Positions 1 to 11,356 of a stretch of DNA of 64,000 bases are shown here, piece after piece (the stretch's first letter is position 1; every line of letters begins with the position of its first letter). A program made the position numbers and the translations under genes. The notes beneath the pieces were generated by a model that did not search any database, was not told the DNA's origin, and saw nothing but the letters and a program-made list of their open reading frames with translations. Origin of the DNA: Clitopilus passeckerianus (Eukaryota > Basidiomycota > Agaricomycetes > Agaricales > Entolomataceae); the NCBI GenBank assembly GCA_944990035.1, contig CALYLX010000003.1, positions 48,291-112,290 on the forward strand, in the 5' to 3' direction.

Positions 1-2135
1 CCTTCTTGACATGACTTCTCATCCTCATCAGTCAAAGATACCTCAATCAGGTGAAGCGCTCACGCGATATCACAAGAAAGTGACAAGTTTGGTCATTTCG
101 GCCGTCAAATGGCCACGTCCTCGGTGGTAGAATCTCGGAAAAGCTCCTCAGCCTACAGGACTGATAGCCTTGCCTTGGGAGAGATGATGCGTTCATAGCG
201 ACCTGATGAAAGATTTCCATCTCGATTCACACTCGTCTTACCCCACCTAGAGTACCATGTTCACATGGGGATCAGATTTTAACCTTTTACCTCCGTCGAA
301 ATTCCTGCAAATACATTCGATCGCTCTCCACGCTTCTACGCGACCCAATGGAATTGAGGTGAACGAACAGTCAAGGGTAGGATGATCACCGCCTGTTGAT
401 GATTATCGATGAATCTTCCAGGAAAAAACGTACGAGCAAACGCGGGGAGATATCCTTGTGATAATTACATCTGATGATTTCATTTGGCGAGGGTACGCAA
501 TTTTCATTAACGACGGAGCCAAGAATGAGTTGAAGACCCCACGTCCTTAATGCATTTGGAGGGACTACCTGCTTGGATACACTGACTCCAACAACCTCCA
601 TCAATTGACGACAGGCAGGGTTCGACGAGGGATGGGATTGAGTTTAGGCATGGTGATGTCTGACGTAGCGACGACGACTCGAGTCCTGGACTTGTACCCT
701 GTAAACGCCGGTCCCAAATGCCCATAAACGGGCAACGATATTTTCCACTTTCTGCATACGACCACGCGCTATCCGATTCGGTTCTGCGGGTGGTCCGCCA
801 CTCGGGTGGCCATCACCTCGCTTCGAGAGAGGGCGGGACATCTTAGGAATCCTCTCGGGGCGCAGCGCATTACGATGGGTCTTCATCGTAACGCATGGGA
901 AAGAGTGGGCATTGGCACCAGACGCCAAGTCACGCTTCGAGAGTCCCTGAAATGCAGAAGTGATCGGATAGGAACTCAGAACAGGCATCGCGAACCTTAA
1001 CGATTACTGGAGTCTTAAGGGACATGCATGTGCTCACTATCAGTCGAAGTATCAGTTCGACGCAGCCCTTGCAAAAGAGTAAAGATGGGATGTTTTCTCA
1101 CAGAGATCAGCAGAATCACTAGAAACCTCGGAGAGCGCCGCTGATTGGAGCCAAAAAGGTATTCTGAGCGCTGAGAAGGATTGTTTGTGGGAGAAACTTG
1201 TTGAGAAGGCATGACGAGGGCGGAGAAAACCGACATTCGGGACACGAACAAATAACATAAGAATCAATTGCAATGTTCTAGCCAGCTGTACATCAGTGAT
1301 TCTCCGAGCCTGAAAGTGCGCAATGTGGCTGAACGCCATGCATAGCCCGAGGATTGGAACAACAGGCAGACAGACAAGGCAGCTGATAGTTGGACGATGC
1401 CATCCGCAAACCATGAGATAAAATGGGGTGGAACATGTGCAAGAAAAACGCGCCATGATGATATTATTTACGTGTCTAGAAGGCGTGTACTTGGGGTTCA
1501 CCAGGACTGGATTGTTTCAGGAAAAAAATTCTAAGAAATTCTTGAGATGAAGCAGATGACTTTTAGACCCTCGAATTGCGGAAAAAGTGAGGCTACTAGA
1601 CTTCAGTCCAAGCTAAGCGAGGACTGAGAGTGTGCAGTTGTGAGAAGGAACCCGCAAACGAAGCGAGCTGACATTTGACGGGGATCTGAGATCGGATATT
1701 ACACAAGCCCATCGCCGCTTACCCTGATTGGTAAATTTCAAAACCGACAGCAACTCACACCGAGGTAACACCCTTTCCGCCCACCACTACACCCAAACGT
1801 CGTCTCTGCTACGAACGACGACGACGACAACGAATGCGACTTTGAAAGTCTTTTGGATTCATCATTTCTCACGGCGGCATTAGACAGACAAGCTACCTTG
1901 TTACCTGCCTCCAACACGTCCATCTTGCTGGACGTTTGCTGACAGCGATTAGAAATTAAACCTCTATCGCATTGCCGCGAATTTGACCGGATAACTGCTA
2001 CACAGCCAGCCGAACATTTACTGTCAGTCATTTTGGTCTAAATGAAGGCGCTTCTTCAGCTTATATTATTACTCCTAGGTTGCCTTGTTTGCTAAGCACA
2101 GCAAACCTTGCTTTACTGACGAACTTCACGAAACA
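1..2135. other. Stretch without a supported gene
   Basis: No gene could be assembled here. On the minus strand about 1052-1501 holds an open frame with hydrophobic segments (CLVCLPVVPILGLCMAF), and 644-988 another ending in RRRYVRHHHA. Neither gives a chain of phase-compatible exons with a family signature. The last 100-200 bases before 2136 are the 5' region of the heat-shock-factor gene. I saw no clear array of inverted nGAAn units. Confidence 0.4.
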
Positions 2136-5100
2136 ATGTCACATCTTGAAAATACGTATCCTATGGGCCACGCAGATGGCTCTCATTATGGCCAGCAGCG
2201 TCAGCAAGGAAACTGGCCCTCGCATCTTCTGCCGACGCATCCTCAGCCACCAGGTTTCTCCTCTCCAGGTCCAACGGGCTCGGACCCTACGCAGCACTAC
2301 CCCTTCTTCACACCAACTGGGGACAACCGACCCAACATTTCTTTACAAGCGCCAGAGCACCTTGGCGGCCGGTCGACTTCTTCACAGTTGTCACTCAACT
2401 TGAACCTTTCGTCGTTGAGCGTTGCGTCTCCCCAACATGCCTCCCCTATTAACCCATCCCCCTCTTCCTGCCTGTCGCCCGCAACACCAATTAGCCCCGC
2501 TGGCAACCCGTTCACGAACCAGCCGCACCAGTTTCATTTCGACGCACCTCAACAGACTCAGGGGCAAAATGCTGCAGGAACGACCACGCAGACAGGTTCG
2601 AGTCCGACCATTCGCCAATACGACGAGCACGGGATTGTCAATTCACCTACACCCTCGCCGTATGATGCAGGTTCTCACAGCGCCAATGGACCGACTCCGG
2701 GATCTGGCGGAGTTGGTTCATCAGCACGCCGAACACCTGGTCCCTCTCGCTCCTCCTCTACCTCTTCCTTGTCACAACCAACGCAACGGGACCGGGGTTT
2801 CTCCAACCCCTCTTCAACTACAACTCTTGTTGAAGAAACCATGTATGACGACGGGGGTGATGCTGCAATGGATTTAGGAGGGGGTTCAGGATATGACGAT
2901 ATGGGAACTACATTTGGAACTGGGGCTAGTGGCAACGAAGGAAGTCCCGTCGATGGAAATGGTAGCAACAGCGGCGGCGAGGATCCCATGGGAAACTCGA
3001 CACCCAGTGGTGGAGCGAATGCTACTGGTGCGACCCAACTCACTATGAACACTGGTGGGGTTGGGGGAAGCATGGGCGTACTGGGGAAGCCTATCGCCAC
3101 GAATAACTTCGTGACTAAACTGTTCCAGTAAGCATCAGTTTCTTGTTTCGACATCAGACCGCTACCTGGCCTACCAAATGAGGCCGCCTAAGGGGATGTC
3201 TGAGCCCTGCTACTTCGAGCATTCCATCCATCCCGCTAATTCATCTGACAATCACTGACATTTATTCCCTTTCAGGATGATTAATGACCCGAAGTCGGCT
3301 CATTATATCTCGTGGACTGAGCTGGGTACCTCCTTCGTTGTTTCGAACGTTGGTGAATTCAGCCGGAGTATCCTTGGATCCCATTTTAAGCATAACAATG
3401 TATGTTTTCCTCGATTCCTCCTTATTCACACGACACGGATTGCGTTTTTCCCGTTTAACCATCCATCCCTGCACCATCTTTTATTCCCCGTGCATTCATA
3501 TCCGACTCGGATCCGGGACCACATCCAACCTGCCTCCTTTGACTATGCGACTCGTTGACGATGGATATATTGATTGACTTCACCTCGCTCTTCTCGCTGG
3601 TTCTTTCGTCGTACTAACGCTCACTTCTGCAGTTTTCGAGCTTCGTACGACAATTGAACATGTACGGCTTCCACAAGATCAACCGGGTATGTTCCACCTC
3701 GAATGGTTGCAGCCACTATCTCAATCAACAATCACGATAATCTAGACACCTCGAGCACAGAGAACGTCCACCGATGCCCAGACCTGGGAGTTCTCTCATA
3801 CCAAGTTCCTTCGTGGACGGCCGGATCTCCTCGACGAGATCAAGCGCAAAGCTCTCGAACCTGATCCAGCTATCAAGCATCGCGTCGAGCTTCCTGGGGA
3901 GGTATGTGTCAGTTCTGCTCACCCTATTCCTCCCATTCCTCCGCCTCCCTTCTCTTCTCTTCGGCATGAGATTGCCTCCTCCGTTCTTCCGCCATTCTTC
4001 CCCTTTCCTCATACTTTCTCCAAATGTTTTACTTCCGTTTACGTTAAGCTCACTATTTCTTCTATCAGGTCGCCGCCCAACTCGGCTCCATGCGGGAAGA
4101 GAACAAACGGCTCTGGGATGAACTCCAGGTCGAGAAGAAACGAACCGAGAAGCTCAGTGGGGCCCTGCAGCAGCTGTGGAAGGGACTTGCTACTCGCATC
4201 CCAGAGTGTACGTCCTCCCCTGTGATTCTTGGCGTGCATGCCGATTAATGTCATTACGTTTGGACAGTGCCCATGTTCCCACCGGATTTGTTCGACTTGG
4301 ATTCGCCTGGTTCAGGCATCATCTCTCCGTTAGCAAGTGGAAGCAACAGCACCATTACGACACCTGGACGTTTCCAGCCTCCGCCTTTGTCTATGAACCT
4401 TGGAATGCATTCCATGTCAACCATCTCGAGCCCTGCCGCAAGCCCCACAACCACCGACTTCCCTGAGAACAACCCGCTGCACCATCAGCTCGCACACCAT
4501 CATCAGCACCAGCTGTCTCATCAGAACTCCCCATCTTTTGCTCAACACCCGCATCAGCACCAAATTGTCGGTGCTCCCGGTAACATTACCCTATCCCGGC
4601 ACAACAGCTTCCAGCATATGCCGAGTTATATGGCTGGGGTCGCATCGTCGCCGTCCCCATCTGCCTCTGGGCCGATGGACATGTTTGATGACGGTATGTC
4701 AGGTCATGATGGAGCCCGAGTTGGAAGTAAACGACAACGCATGTCGGACGACGAGCCTATAGGAACACCTGGAGACGGTTCCTCTCTCTCCTCTCCGGCG
4801 ACCTCGGTGCCACCTGGAGGGGGTCTTGCCGGGGGGATGCCTGGCGTGGTGAACCCTGGGATGGGTGGCATTCCCAACAAAAAGATGAGCCGTGCCCGCA
4901 GTGATAGTGCGCCACTTGGCTACGGATTTGGTGGTCCAGGAATAGCTGGCTGGGGTGGAGCTGGAGGCGTCGGAATGGGCGTCGGCGGCCGTCCCAGGAG
5001 CGGCAGTGGGCTCGCTGGCCGAGGCATCCCCAGTTATGGAGGTATGAACAGGAACTTCATTGGTACTCCAGGTGGGAGCATGCTCAGCGGCGGTAGCAAT

Positions 5101-5157
5101 GGTGGCAGTGGAACTGGGACCCCGCTGTCAGGCATCCCAATGAATGCCCCGAGATGA
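2136..5157 (+). CDS. HSF1: Heat shock factor (HSF-type) transcription factor
   Basis: A sequence-specific nuclear activator of stress genes; the family trimerises and binds nGAAn repeats. Exons 2136-3127, 3276-3399, 3633-3686, 3746-3901, 4069-4207 and 4268-5157 join in frame to 784 aa. The start is the first ATG of the open frame (MSHLENTYPMG). Residues 1-320 are low-complexity (Ser, Pro, Gly, Gln). The winged-helix DNA-binding domain covers about 325-425: FVTKLFQMINDP, SWTELGTSFVVSN, then the recognition helix FSSFVRQLNMYGFHKINR. A charged heptad region (MREENKRLWDEL to LQQLWKGL, about 443-485) fits the HR-A/B trimerisation coil. The remaining 300 aa are His/Gln-rich, then Gly/Ser-rich. Introns 2 and 3 fall inside the DNA-binding domain. 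The domain is that of a true HSF rather than Skn7, since no receiver domain follows. The exact orthology to yeast Hsf1 is inferred. Confidence 0.92.
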
Positions 5158-6116
5158 ATGTCCCGAGCCGATGAACAACGTCAGTTCTTCCTATGGGACA
5201 TTTTTATACCAACCATCCTTCTTCTTTGCGCTTTTTTTTTGTTTGATGATTCCTGTTTCATGCTTTGGTTACCCCTGTCTCGTATTCTTGCTCTGCTTGG
5301 CCGCTCTTGCACCCGTTGGACTTGTATTACTACTATTTAGACCATCTGATTACCCATCTACCAAAATCTTCAACTCATTTTACCCCTCTCTTCTCTTGTA
5401 CATCTGTTGGGCTCAGTATCCTCTCCTTCATCCTTCACGCTTTCTCGCTGCCTATGCAGTTTTGGAAAAATAACCCACCCACTTGTGTATGCCTAGGTTC
5501 CATCTTCTTCCCATGCACATATCTAGATGTTGGTCATCTATCCATTTACCCCTTTTCCAGCCTACTTCGACTCTCAACTCAAAAACGACATACATTCCTT
5601 TTACCCCCAACGTCTACCTCAACGTTCACCGGTCACCCTCTATCGGAATTGCAATGCAGGAACAACATTCCTTTTTCTCGGACTTCCACAAATCAACCAT
5701 TACGCCCTGTATAGGTCTCGTTCTGCGTATATCTTTCCTTTTGTTTCATAGACTTGCCTGTATCTAAATCAGAATGCAAACTTCCGAATTTTGTGAATAG
5801 ATTGACATGAATACGTACTTACCACGGAACCTGTGCAAGTTAACCCAAGCGACTCCGAGTAATCGAGAATGTCTTCTCCTGAGCCTATCTTGACTGACCG
5901 GCTGTGACAGATCATGTCGCTTGTGCTTCTGGAAGCGATGGATTCAACGAGGAGATCTTTAGCATTCATATCGAATTGTCGAGGATGACAGACGCAGCCC
6001 GGCGTTCGACGCATCAAAGCATGGCCAACAGCCGGCAGAAAAAGAAACCGCAGCCCATCTGTCTTCTGCCACAACCTTCACCTTGTGCTGCTCCCTGAAG
6101 CTGGGTCATCTACACC
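5158..6116. other. HSF 3' region and MFS 5' region
   Basis: A pyrimidine-rich stretch (about 5200-5760) follows the HSF stop and looks like 3' UTR. The remainder up to 6116 is the upstream region of the MFS gene. No coding signal is convincing on either strand. Confidence 0.5.
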
Positions 6117-7681
6117 ATGAGAGGCAGCCTCGGCACCAGCATTCTCAGGACCATTCGCTCTACCAGGAATTTTCTGGGAAAACCTGATCCAGATGTGAGA
6201 GCTTCGACTGAGGCTCGGGATCCAGTTCTAATGGAAGAACTCAAACTCCCAAAACGATCCTCGTTGGTGATCATTATTGTCGCCAACATGCTGTTGCAGG
6301 TGCACCTCTAATCGAACTCGTATTTAACGTTTTATGAACGATCCCCCAGGTCTCGTTCTTCATTGTTGTCTCTGCTTCCAATGAATATGCCATTCATCTC
6401 GGAGGCAATTCCACCTTTTCTGGAATCGTTATCGGTATTCCTCCCGCGATATCTGCCCTCACTCTCGTCCCGTTGGGTCGATTTGACAAAGGTGCTTCAT
6501 CTTGTTTCGAACTTCCCATGTTGATGCTAACGTATGTTTGATTAGGTGGCTACAAAATACCCCTTCACGTCAGTTGTGCTTCCATGATCCTTGGGCATAT
6601 CCTCTACGCCCTCGCCTACAGGGCTAATTTTCTTTACCTCATCCTTATTGGGCGTATGGTCAACGGTTTCGGCTTTACCCTCTGGATGTATACCAAAAGG
6701 TATTGCTCAGATCCTCGTATAGTCGGGATCCGCCAAAGAACGACGCTGGCGAGCTGGCTCGTGATAGGGCAAGGCCTTGGAATGAGCTTAGGCCCGTTCG
6801 CAGGCGGTTTATTGTTCAAGATCGGGTTCAAAAATCGTATATTCAATGGATTCACCAGCCCAGGATGGACCATGGCAGCGGCCTGGTGTGCATTCTGGGT
6901 TTGTGTTACAGTGTGGTACGAAGATATCCCGCATGAACAGCGAGCCTTTGAAACACCATTGGCAGCAACAGAGTCAACGTCTGAGGCCGGATCCGAAGAC
7001 AAGGGTCATTCCACCGCCCTCAGCGTACTCCCGGTACCCGCAGTTCCTCTGGAAGAGCAACCACCACGGCCTTCCGCGAAGTTCCGCCTGACAGCTCGTC
7101 AATGGGGAGTCATCGTTTGCATGTGCTGGTTTGCGATGACCTCCTTTTTCATTCTCGGCGCATGGGAGTCCAACCTCCCAGTATTCGGTGCAGTTACCCC
7201 TCCTTTCCACTGGTCTCCGTTCGCTGCAGGAAATTTCATCGCATTGGGTGGAATAACAGCCTTCCCCTTCCTGATCCTGAATCTTTTCTTTGCTCGCCGC
7301 GTCCAAGATCGTCACATTCTAGCTGCAGGATCTGGGCTTGGGCTCGTTGCCCTCCTCGTCTTCCTTTCTCTCCTCAAGACACAGAAACTGAACTTCGGGA
7401 GCGTGTACGTGTGCTGGTGGGCCATTGCACTCGGCTTTAATGTTGCAAGCACGGTCACGATTAGCACCCTCAGCAAACAGCTTCCACCGTCATGGAATGG
7501 GAGGACATCATTGGCCATCCAATACAGTAACTATTCGGGTCGAGTGACCGGGGCTATTTGGGGCGGTAGTGGTGTAAAGGTTGGGTTGCTCAATTATGTT
7601 GGGTTGGAGATCGCTTTCGTGGGTATTGGAATTGCGATGTATTCGATTTTGTGGAGGGATCTTAAGACGAAGAAGGGCTAA
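6117..7681 (+). CDS. Major facilitator superfamily transporter
   Basis: An integral membrane carrier of the MFS fold; substrate unknown. Exons 6117-6299, 6350-6491 and 6546-7681 join to 486 aa. A short cytosolic N-terminus (with KLPKRSS) leads into TM1 (LVIIIVANMLLQVSFFIVV). The loop after TM2 carries LVPLGRFDKGGYKIP, a variant of the MFS signature between TM2 and TM3, and IGRMVNGFGFTLW resembles the TM4 motif. A hydrophilic middle loop (about residues 255-300, rich in Glu/Ser/Pro) separates two six-helix halves, as is usual in the family. The last helices end in LWRDLKTKKG. The second intron carries a perfect branch-point-like GCTAACG. The gene stands alone between HSF and minus-strand genes, and nothing in the context hints at the cargo. 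Confidence 0.85.
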
Positions 7682-7857
7682 ATTTTCGAAGGTATTACTA
7701 GCTTGGAATGGAATGCGATATGTAGACTATGAATTAGATTGTAGAGTCTATAGAACAAGATAGAATTATATGAAGCTAATTTTGTTGTAGATGTGTGATA
7801 TTTCTAGTCAAAGCCTTTGGGAGACATGCTCCGGATTTCATGGGGACAAGCAATGGG

Positions 7858-8446
7858 TTACATATCATTCTCTTCGAGGAAATCCATAAACTGGTCCATT
7901 AATTTACTCTGAGTTTCCTTGGGGATGTAGCCAAGAGGAATAATAGGTTTTTCTGGAAGACTGTTCTCGATCGCTTTGAGTTCGTCCATTAGGGAGGCAA
8001 GACGTTGGCCTGATTCCTTGATTTTGGTCTATCACATGCATGAGCTTCTTTCTAAATCCAGAGAAAGAGAAACATACCCTCAAAACCTGATGGGCCTCCG
8101 TCCCAGCTTCGGCCGTGTACGCACACAGTGTGGTGTCATCTATGGCTAAACTCATCGAGGGGGCCCAACCCAGCGGCTCGAGATGGCTCAACTATTTCCC
8201 GCTCGAGTGCCCCAATTGCAAGGCTTCCTTCGAAAGCGCAGCTCGACGCATGTTCATGGACTCGATCAAGGCTCTGGAAGAGCTCATACAATGCCTCCTT
8301 TCGGCGTTGAGAGGGAGCCGGCCGTAGAGTGACCAAACGACCAAAAGTTCATCGATTATGCGGTCATGGAGGTCAAGTCGGGCCAAAGAGGTGTCATCGT
8401 TTTGCTTCCGTATTTGAGCGTAGTCTATTCCTGCAGGTTGATCCAT
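7858..8446 (-). CDS. Small hypothetical protein, gene model uncertain
   Basis: I do not recognise this family. The two downstream exons are well supported: 8145-8078 (encoding IDDTTLCAYTAEAGTEAHQVLR) and 8028-7858 (KIKESGQRLASLMDELKAIENSL to DFLEENDM), joined by a clean GTATGT...TAG intron. The first exon begins at an ATG at 8446 (MDQPAGIDYAQIRKQNDD). Joining it through a GTATGA donor at 8289 to an acceptor at 8146 gives 131 aa with correct phases. However, the skipped part reads well in a second frame (KEALYELFQSLDRVHEHA), so a different intron or a frameshift is possible. The tail is acidic and probably helical. It ends 176 bases from the MFS stop, tail to tail. Confidence 0.4.
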
Positions 8447-8870
8447 TTTGGGCCGGCGTGAGTGAAAGTGTGCGTGGTGGTGCGGGAGATAGTACCCTGA
8501 AACAGCTTGATGGGGGCTTCGGGTTAACGACTCGGACAATTTGGGAGACGCGTTGTGTAGGCTTGTTTGGTTAGTCAACTACCCAACCCAACAGCATCCT
8601 CCTGGGTGGTGTGGTCCAAGCGGCCGGAACCTGAGGAACAGGATAGGCGGGGAGTTCTAGGGTAGTTGCGGAACGGAAGCGATGGGTGTCGTGTCATTTT
8701 CTTGCGCGAAGGATATCTCATTATTCTGTCATCCCCTTACTTGACAAGCCCATATCTCTCCTCGAAAACCGGTATCAATGAAAATAGGGTATGGGAGTCG
8801 ATAAAAGTTGCATGAGCATCGTCGTATCGACAACAAGCACAATCAAGGCAGAGCTTAATAATATACGATA
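8447..8870. other. Intergenic stretch, nothing recognised
   Basis: Upstream region of the small minus-strand gene and 3' flank of the phosphotransferase gene. No repeat, RNA gene or coding exon was seen. Confidence 0.5.
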
Positions 8871-9530
8871 TCACCAGGGACTGCTGAAGCGCCAGAATTC
8901 TTGCTCTACTGCAAGCTCCTCCTCCCAACGTCCAAAGACCTCATCCAGTAAGGACTGCCAATGCGGATAAGCATCGGTTGCGTAATACGACCTTGTCCAG
9001 TCCCGGTACTGAGGAAACCATGCAAGCCCAGCCCAGTCCACTATACCTGATAAGCGACCTTCATCATCTACAAGTACATTTTGCGGTGTGAAGTCATTGT
9101 GATGGAGGTAAATTGGATAAGGGCTTGTATGAACAGGCCTTGCCAATGCTTTGAGACGATCTTGCTCTGGAAGCCACAGCCTGCCGTACAGAAATTGATA
9201 GAAATCTATTTCAGTGGGGAATGGCCCTATTCTATCGTCGGTTACGCGGAAATACCTGAAGGCACCCCTGTTTACTGCGCAAATTCTAGGCCCTTCTTGG
9301 GGAGGTGGTATAGAGCGAAGCTGATCAAAAAGTTGCTTGATATTAAGAGCGAGCAGAGATCGCTGCCGGGGTGACATCCTGTACAGACGATCTTCAAGTG
9401 GTCTACCAGGCAAACCCGTCAGGACGATGAAAGCACCAATCCGGGCGGAGATGGCATCAACTAGTCTCGGAATAGGTCCTACCACGCGTCCATTGAGAAA
9501 GCGTAGCGCGTGTGCTTCGTTCATATCCAC
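8871..9530 (-). CDS. APH-family phosphotransferase, N-terminus unresolved
   Basis: The protein has the C-terminal two thirds of the aminoglycoside-phosphotransferase/choline-kinase-like fold, which moves ATP gamma-phosphate to a small hydroxylated substrate. The fungal members' substrates are mostly unknown. Visible motifs are the catalytic loop YLHHNDFTPQNVLVDD (Brenner-type HxDxxxxN) and the metal-binding Asp in GIVDWAGLAWFPQY. A WRFSSPW tail ends the protein. The frame stays open a little upstream of the ATG at 9530 (AKVGLYVDMNEAHALRF), matching the usual strand-and-helix of the N-lobe. The true start therefore probably lies in a small exon between 9530 and 9700 that I could not fix. A head-to-head neighbour, ATP4, begins about 540 bases away. 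Confidence 0.75.
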   Translation of the reverse strand: MDMNEAHALRFLNGRVVGPIPRLVDAISARIGAFIVLTGLPGRPLEDRLYRMSPRQRSLLALNIKQLFDQLRSIPPPQEGPRICAVNRGAFRYFRVTDDRIGPFPTEIDFYQFLYGRLWLPEQDRLKALARPVHTSPYPIYLHHNDFTPQNVLVDDEGRLSGIVDWAGLAWFPQYRDWTRSYYATDAYPHWQSLLDEVFGRWEEELAVEQEFWRFSSPW

Positions 9531-10074
9531 GTAGAGTCCGACTTTGGCGCATAAGTTGAAAGCCAGGCGAAAACAGCAGGGTGATGTTCAAGTTGTGCGA
9601 CCATAGAGACGGATTCCGAGCGAAACTAGTCTCTTGTAAGCCCAGAGACGGATGTTCTCGGGAACAAGGAGCCAAAAATTGAGTAAAATTTGCCTGTTAA
9701 CGGTTCAAGTTGGGAGGGAACGCTATGGCCACGACCAGATCTGACTGGGTAACGCGCCCACAAGTCGTGCAACTTATTTGCATCTATTTGCAACTTCCTG
9801 TAACCCTGTTTGCGCAAAAAAGTGTCTGGTGCCCTTTGTCAATTATTTACTTACTTTTGAACAAACAACATTGTATAATAGCTTTTGAGTATTCAATGAT
9901 TCTTGTACCTTGGCTGGCGCGTTCTGTAGCGTCCAATTGGAAGACACGCGTTATTTATTCATATTTGGTCTTCGGACGGAGTGATCGTGGAAACTCGGGC
10001 AAGAAATTCTCACGCAGCCAACTCGTAGCAAGTCTAGTCAAAGGCTCCTCCGAACCTCAGAACAAAACACCGAA
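9531..10074. other. Divergent intergenic region (phosphotransferase / ATP4)
   Basis: It probably contains the missing first exon of the minus-strand phosphotransferase (9531-9700) and the promoter of ATP4. Nothing else was recognised. Confidence 0.4.
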
Positions 10075-11064
10075 ATGGCCTCCAGGATTGCTCTCAACTC
10101 ACTGCGGGTGGCTGGTACGTTCTGCAAGCTTTTGGTTCATTATTGCACGTATTAAATGAACTTTTAGCCCGACCAAGAGCTGTCGCTGCTCTGCCTCAGT
10201 TTGCGTACGTTGGCTATCCACATTTTTTGACGATGAGCAGAGGGATTAAGCCATTCTTCGTAGACGCACTCTCGCCACCGCCCCTCAACCACCCTCAGAA
10301 CGCGCCAACGAGCTCATTGAGAAGCTACCATCGCACCCCAGCCTGCTCACCAAGGGTACTACCGCCATCCTCGGAACTGGTTTGGCTGCCGCTGCCATTT
10401 CTCAAGAACTCTACGTTGTCAACGAGGAGTCTATCATCCTACTCGCCTCCATCATCTTCTTCACCTACTTCGGCAAGGTACACCAAATCTTGTTGGCAGT
10501 TATTGGAATGGAATGCTGAGGCTGTTTTTCGGACTAGGTTATTCAAGAGCCTTACAAGCAATGGGCTGAGGGTAACATTGCTCGCATCAAGAAGGTCCTT
10601 GATGGTGCCCGCGCTGAGCACACCCAGGCCGTCCAGGAGCGCATTGACAACGTTGCTCAAATGAAGGATGTTGTCTCCCTGACCGAGGGTCTCTTTGCCT
10701 TGTCCAAGGTACGTACCTTGCATGTTGAAACCGTATTTGTGTCCTTATACCGGCGGCTTATAGGAAACCGCCAAGCTCGAGTCTGAGACTTTTGTTCAGC
10801 AACAAAAAGTCGCCGTTGCCGCTGAGGTCAAGGCTGTCCTCGACAGCTGGGTGCGATATGAGGCTCAGGTGAAGCAGAGCGAGCAGGCCGACCTCACCAA
10901 GACTGTCATCAACAACGTCATGGCCAGCATTAAGGATGAGAAGACCCAGAAGGACATCATCCTTGCTGCCGTCGCTGAGGTTGAGCGTGAGTATTATTAC
11001 CATCTACTGTTACAAATTCCGAACTGATTTTCCCCCAGAGCTCATCAAGAGCAAGGCTATCTAA
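10075..11064 (+). CDS. ATP4: Mitochondrial F1Fo ATP synthase subunit 4 (subunit b)
   Basis: Subunit b forms the peripheral stalk that holds F1 against rotation of the c-ring in the inner mitochondrial membrane. Exons 10075-10114, 10168-10204, 10264-10477, 10538-10708, 10764-10986 and 11039-11064 join to 236 aa. Residues 1-30 (MASRIALNSLRVAARPRAV) are an Arg-rich, acid-free presequence. Two hydrophobic segments follow (TAILGTGLAAAAISQELYV and IILLASIIFFTYFGK). The rest is the long charged helix from VIQEPYKQWAEGNIARIKK to AVAEVEQLIKSKAI. Length and order fit fungal Atp4. The first two exons are only 40 and 37 nt, and all donors begin GTA or GTG. Confidence 0.95.
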
Positions 11065-11356
11065 GTACAGCTATGTACTCATACCTAATTATGCATCAAT
11101 AGACACCATTTCGCATTAATGCTGATCGAAGCTCAGAGGCCTGAGCCTCTGATATTCGGAATCATTGAGACCGTGAGGGAGCTCGATTCAAAACCTTGGT
11201 CGGGGAGGCTAGATGGGATGCATATATGCGTGCCAATATACTTCTTGTTGACCTTGAGTATGGATATTGAACTAATATATGGGTTACATAGCGTGGCAAT
11301 CCAGGATACATACACAACGAAAGCGGGAATGAGAGAAAGCACAAAAATAGATCCAT

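Noticed and set aside
644..1501. Possible minus-strand membrane protein upstream of HSF
   Set aside because: Hydrophobic stretches exist, but the frame has no ATG start, no joined exons and no recognised receptor or transporter motif.
8115..8327. Plus-strand frame with a CPNC motif (FPLECPNCKASF)
   Set aside because: It overlaps the minus-strand small gene, has no partner Cys pair for a zinc site and no promoter or exon support.
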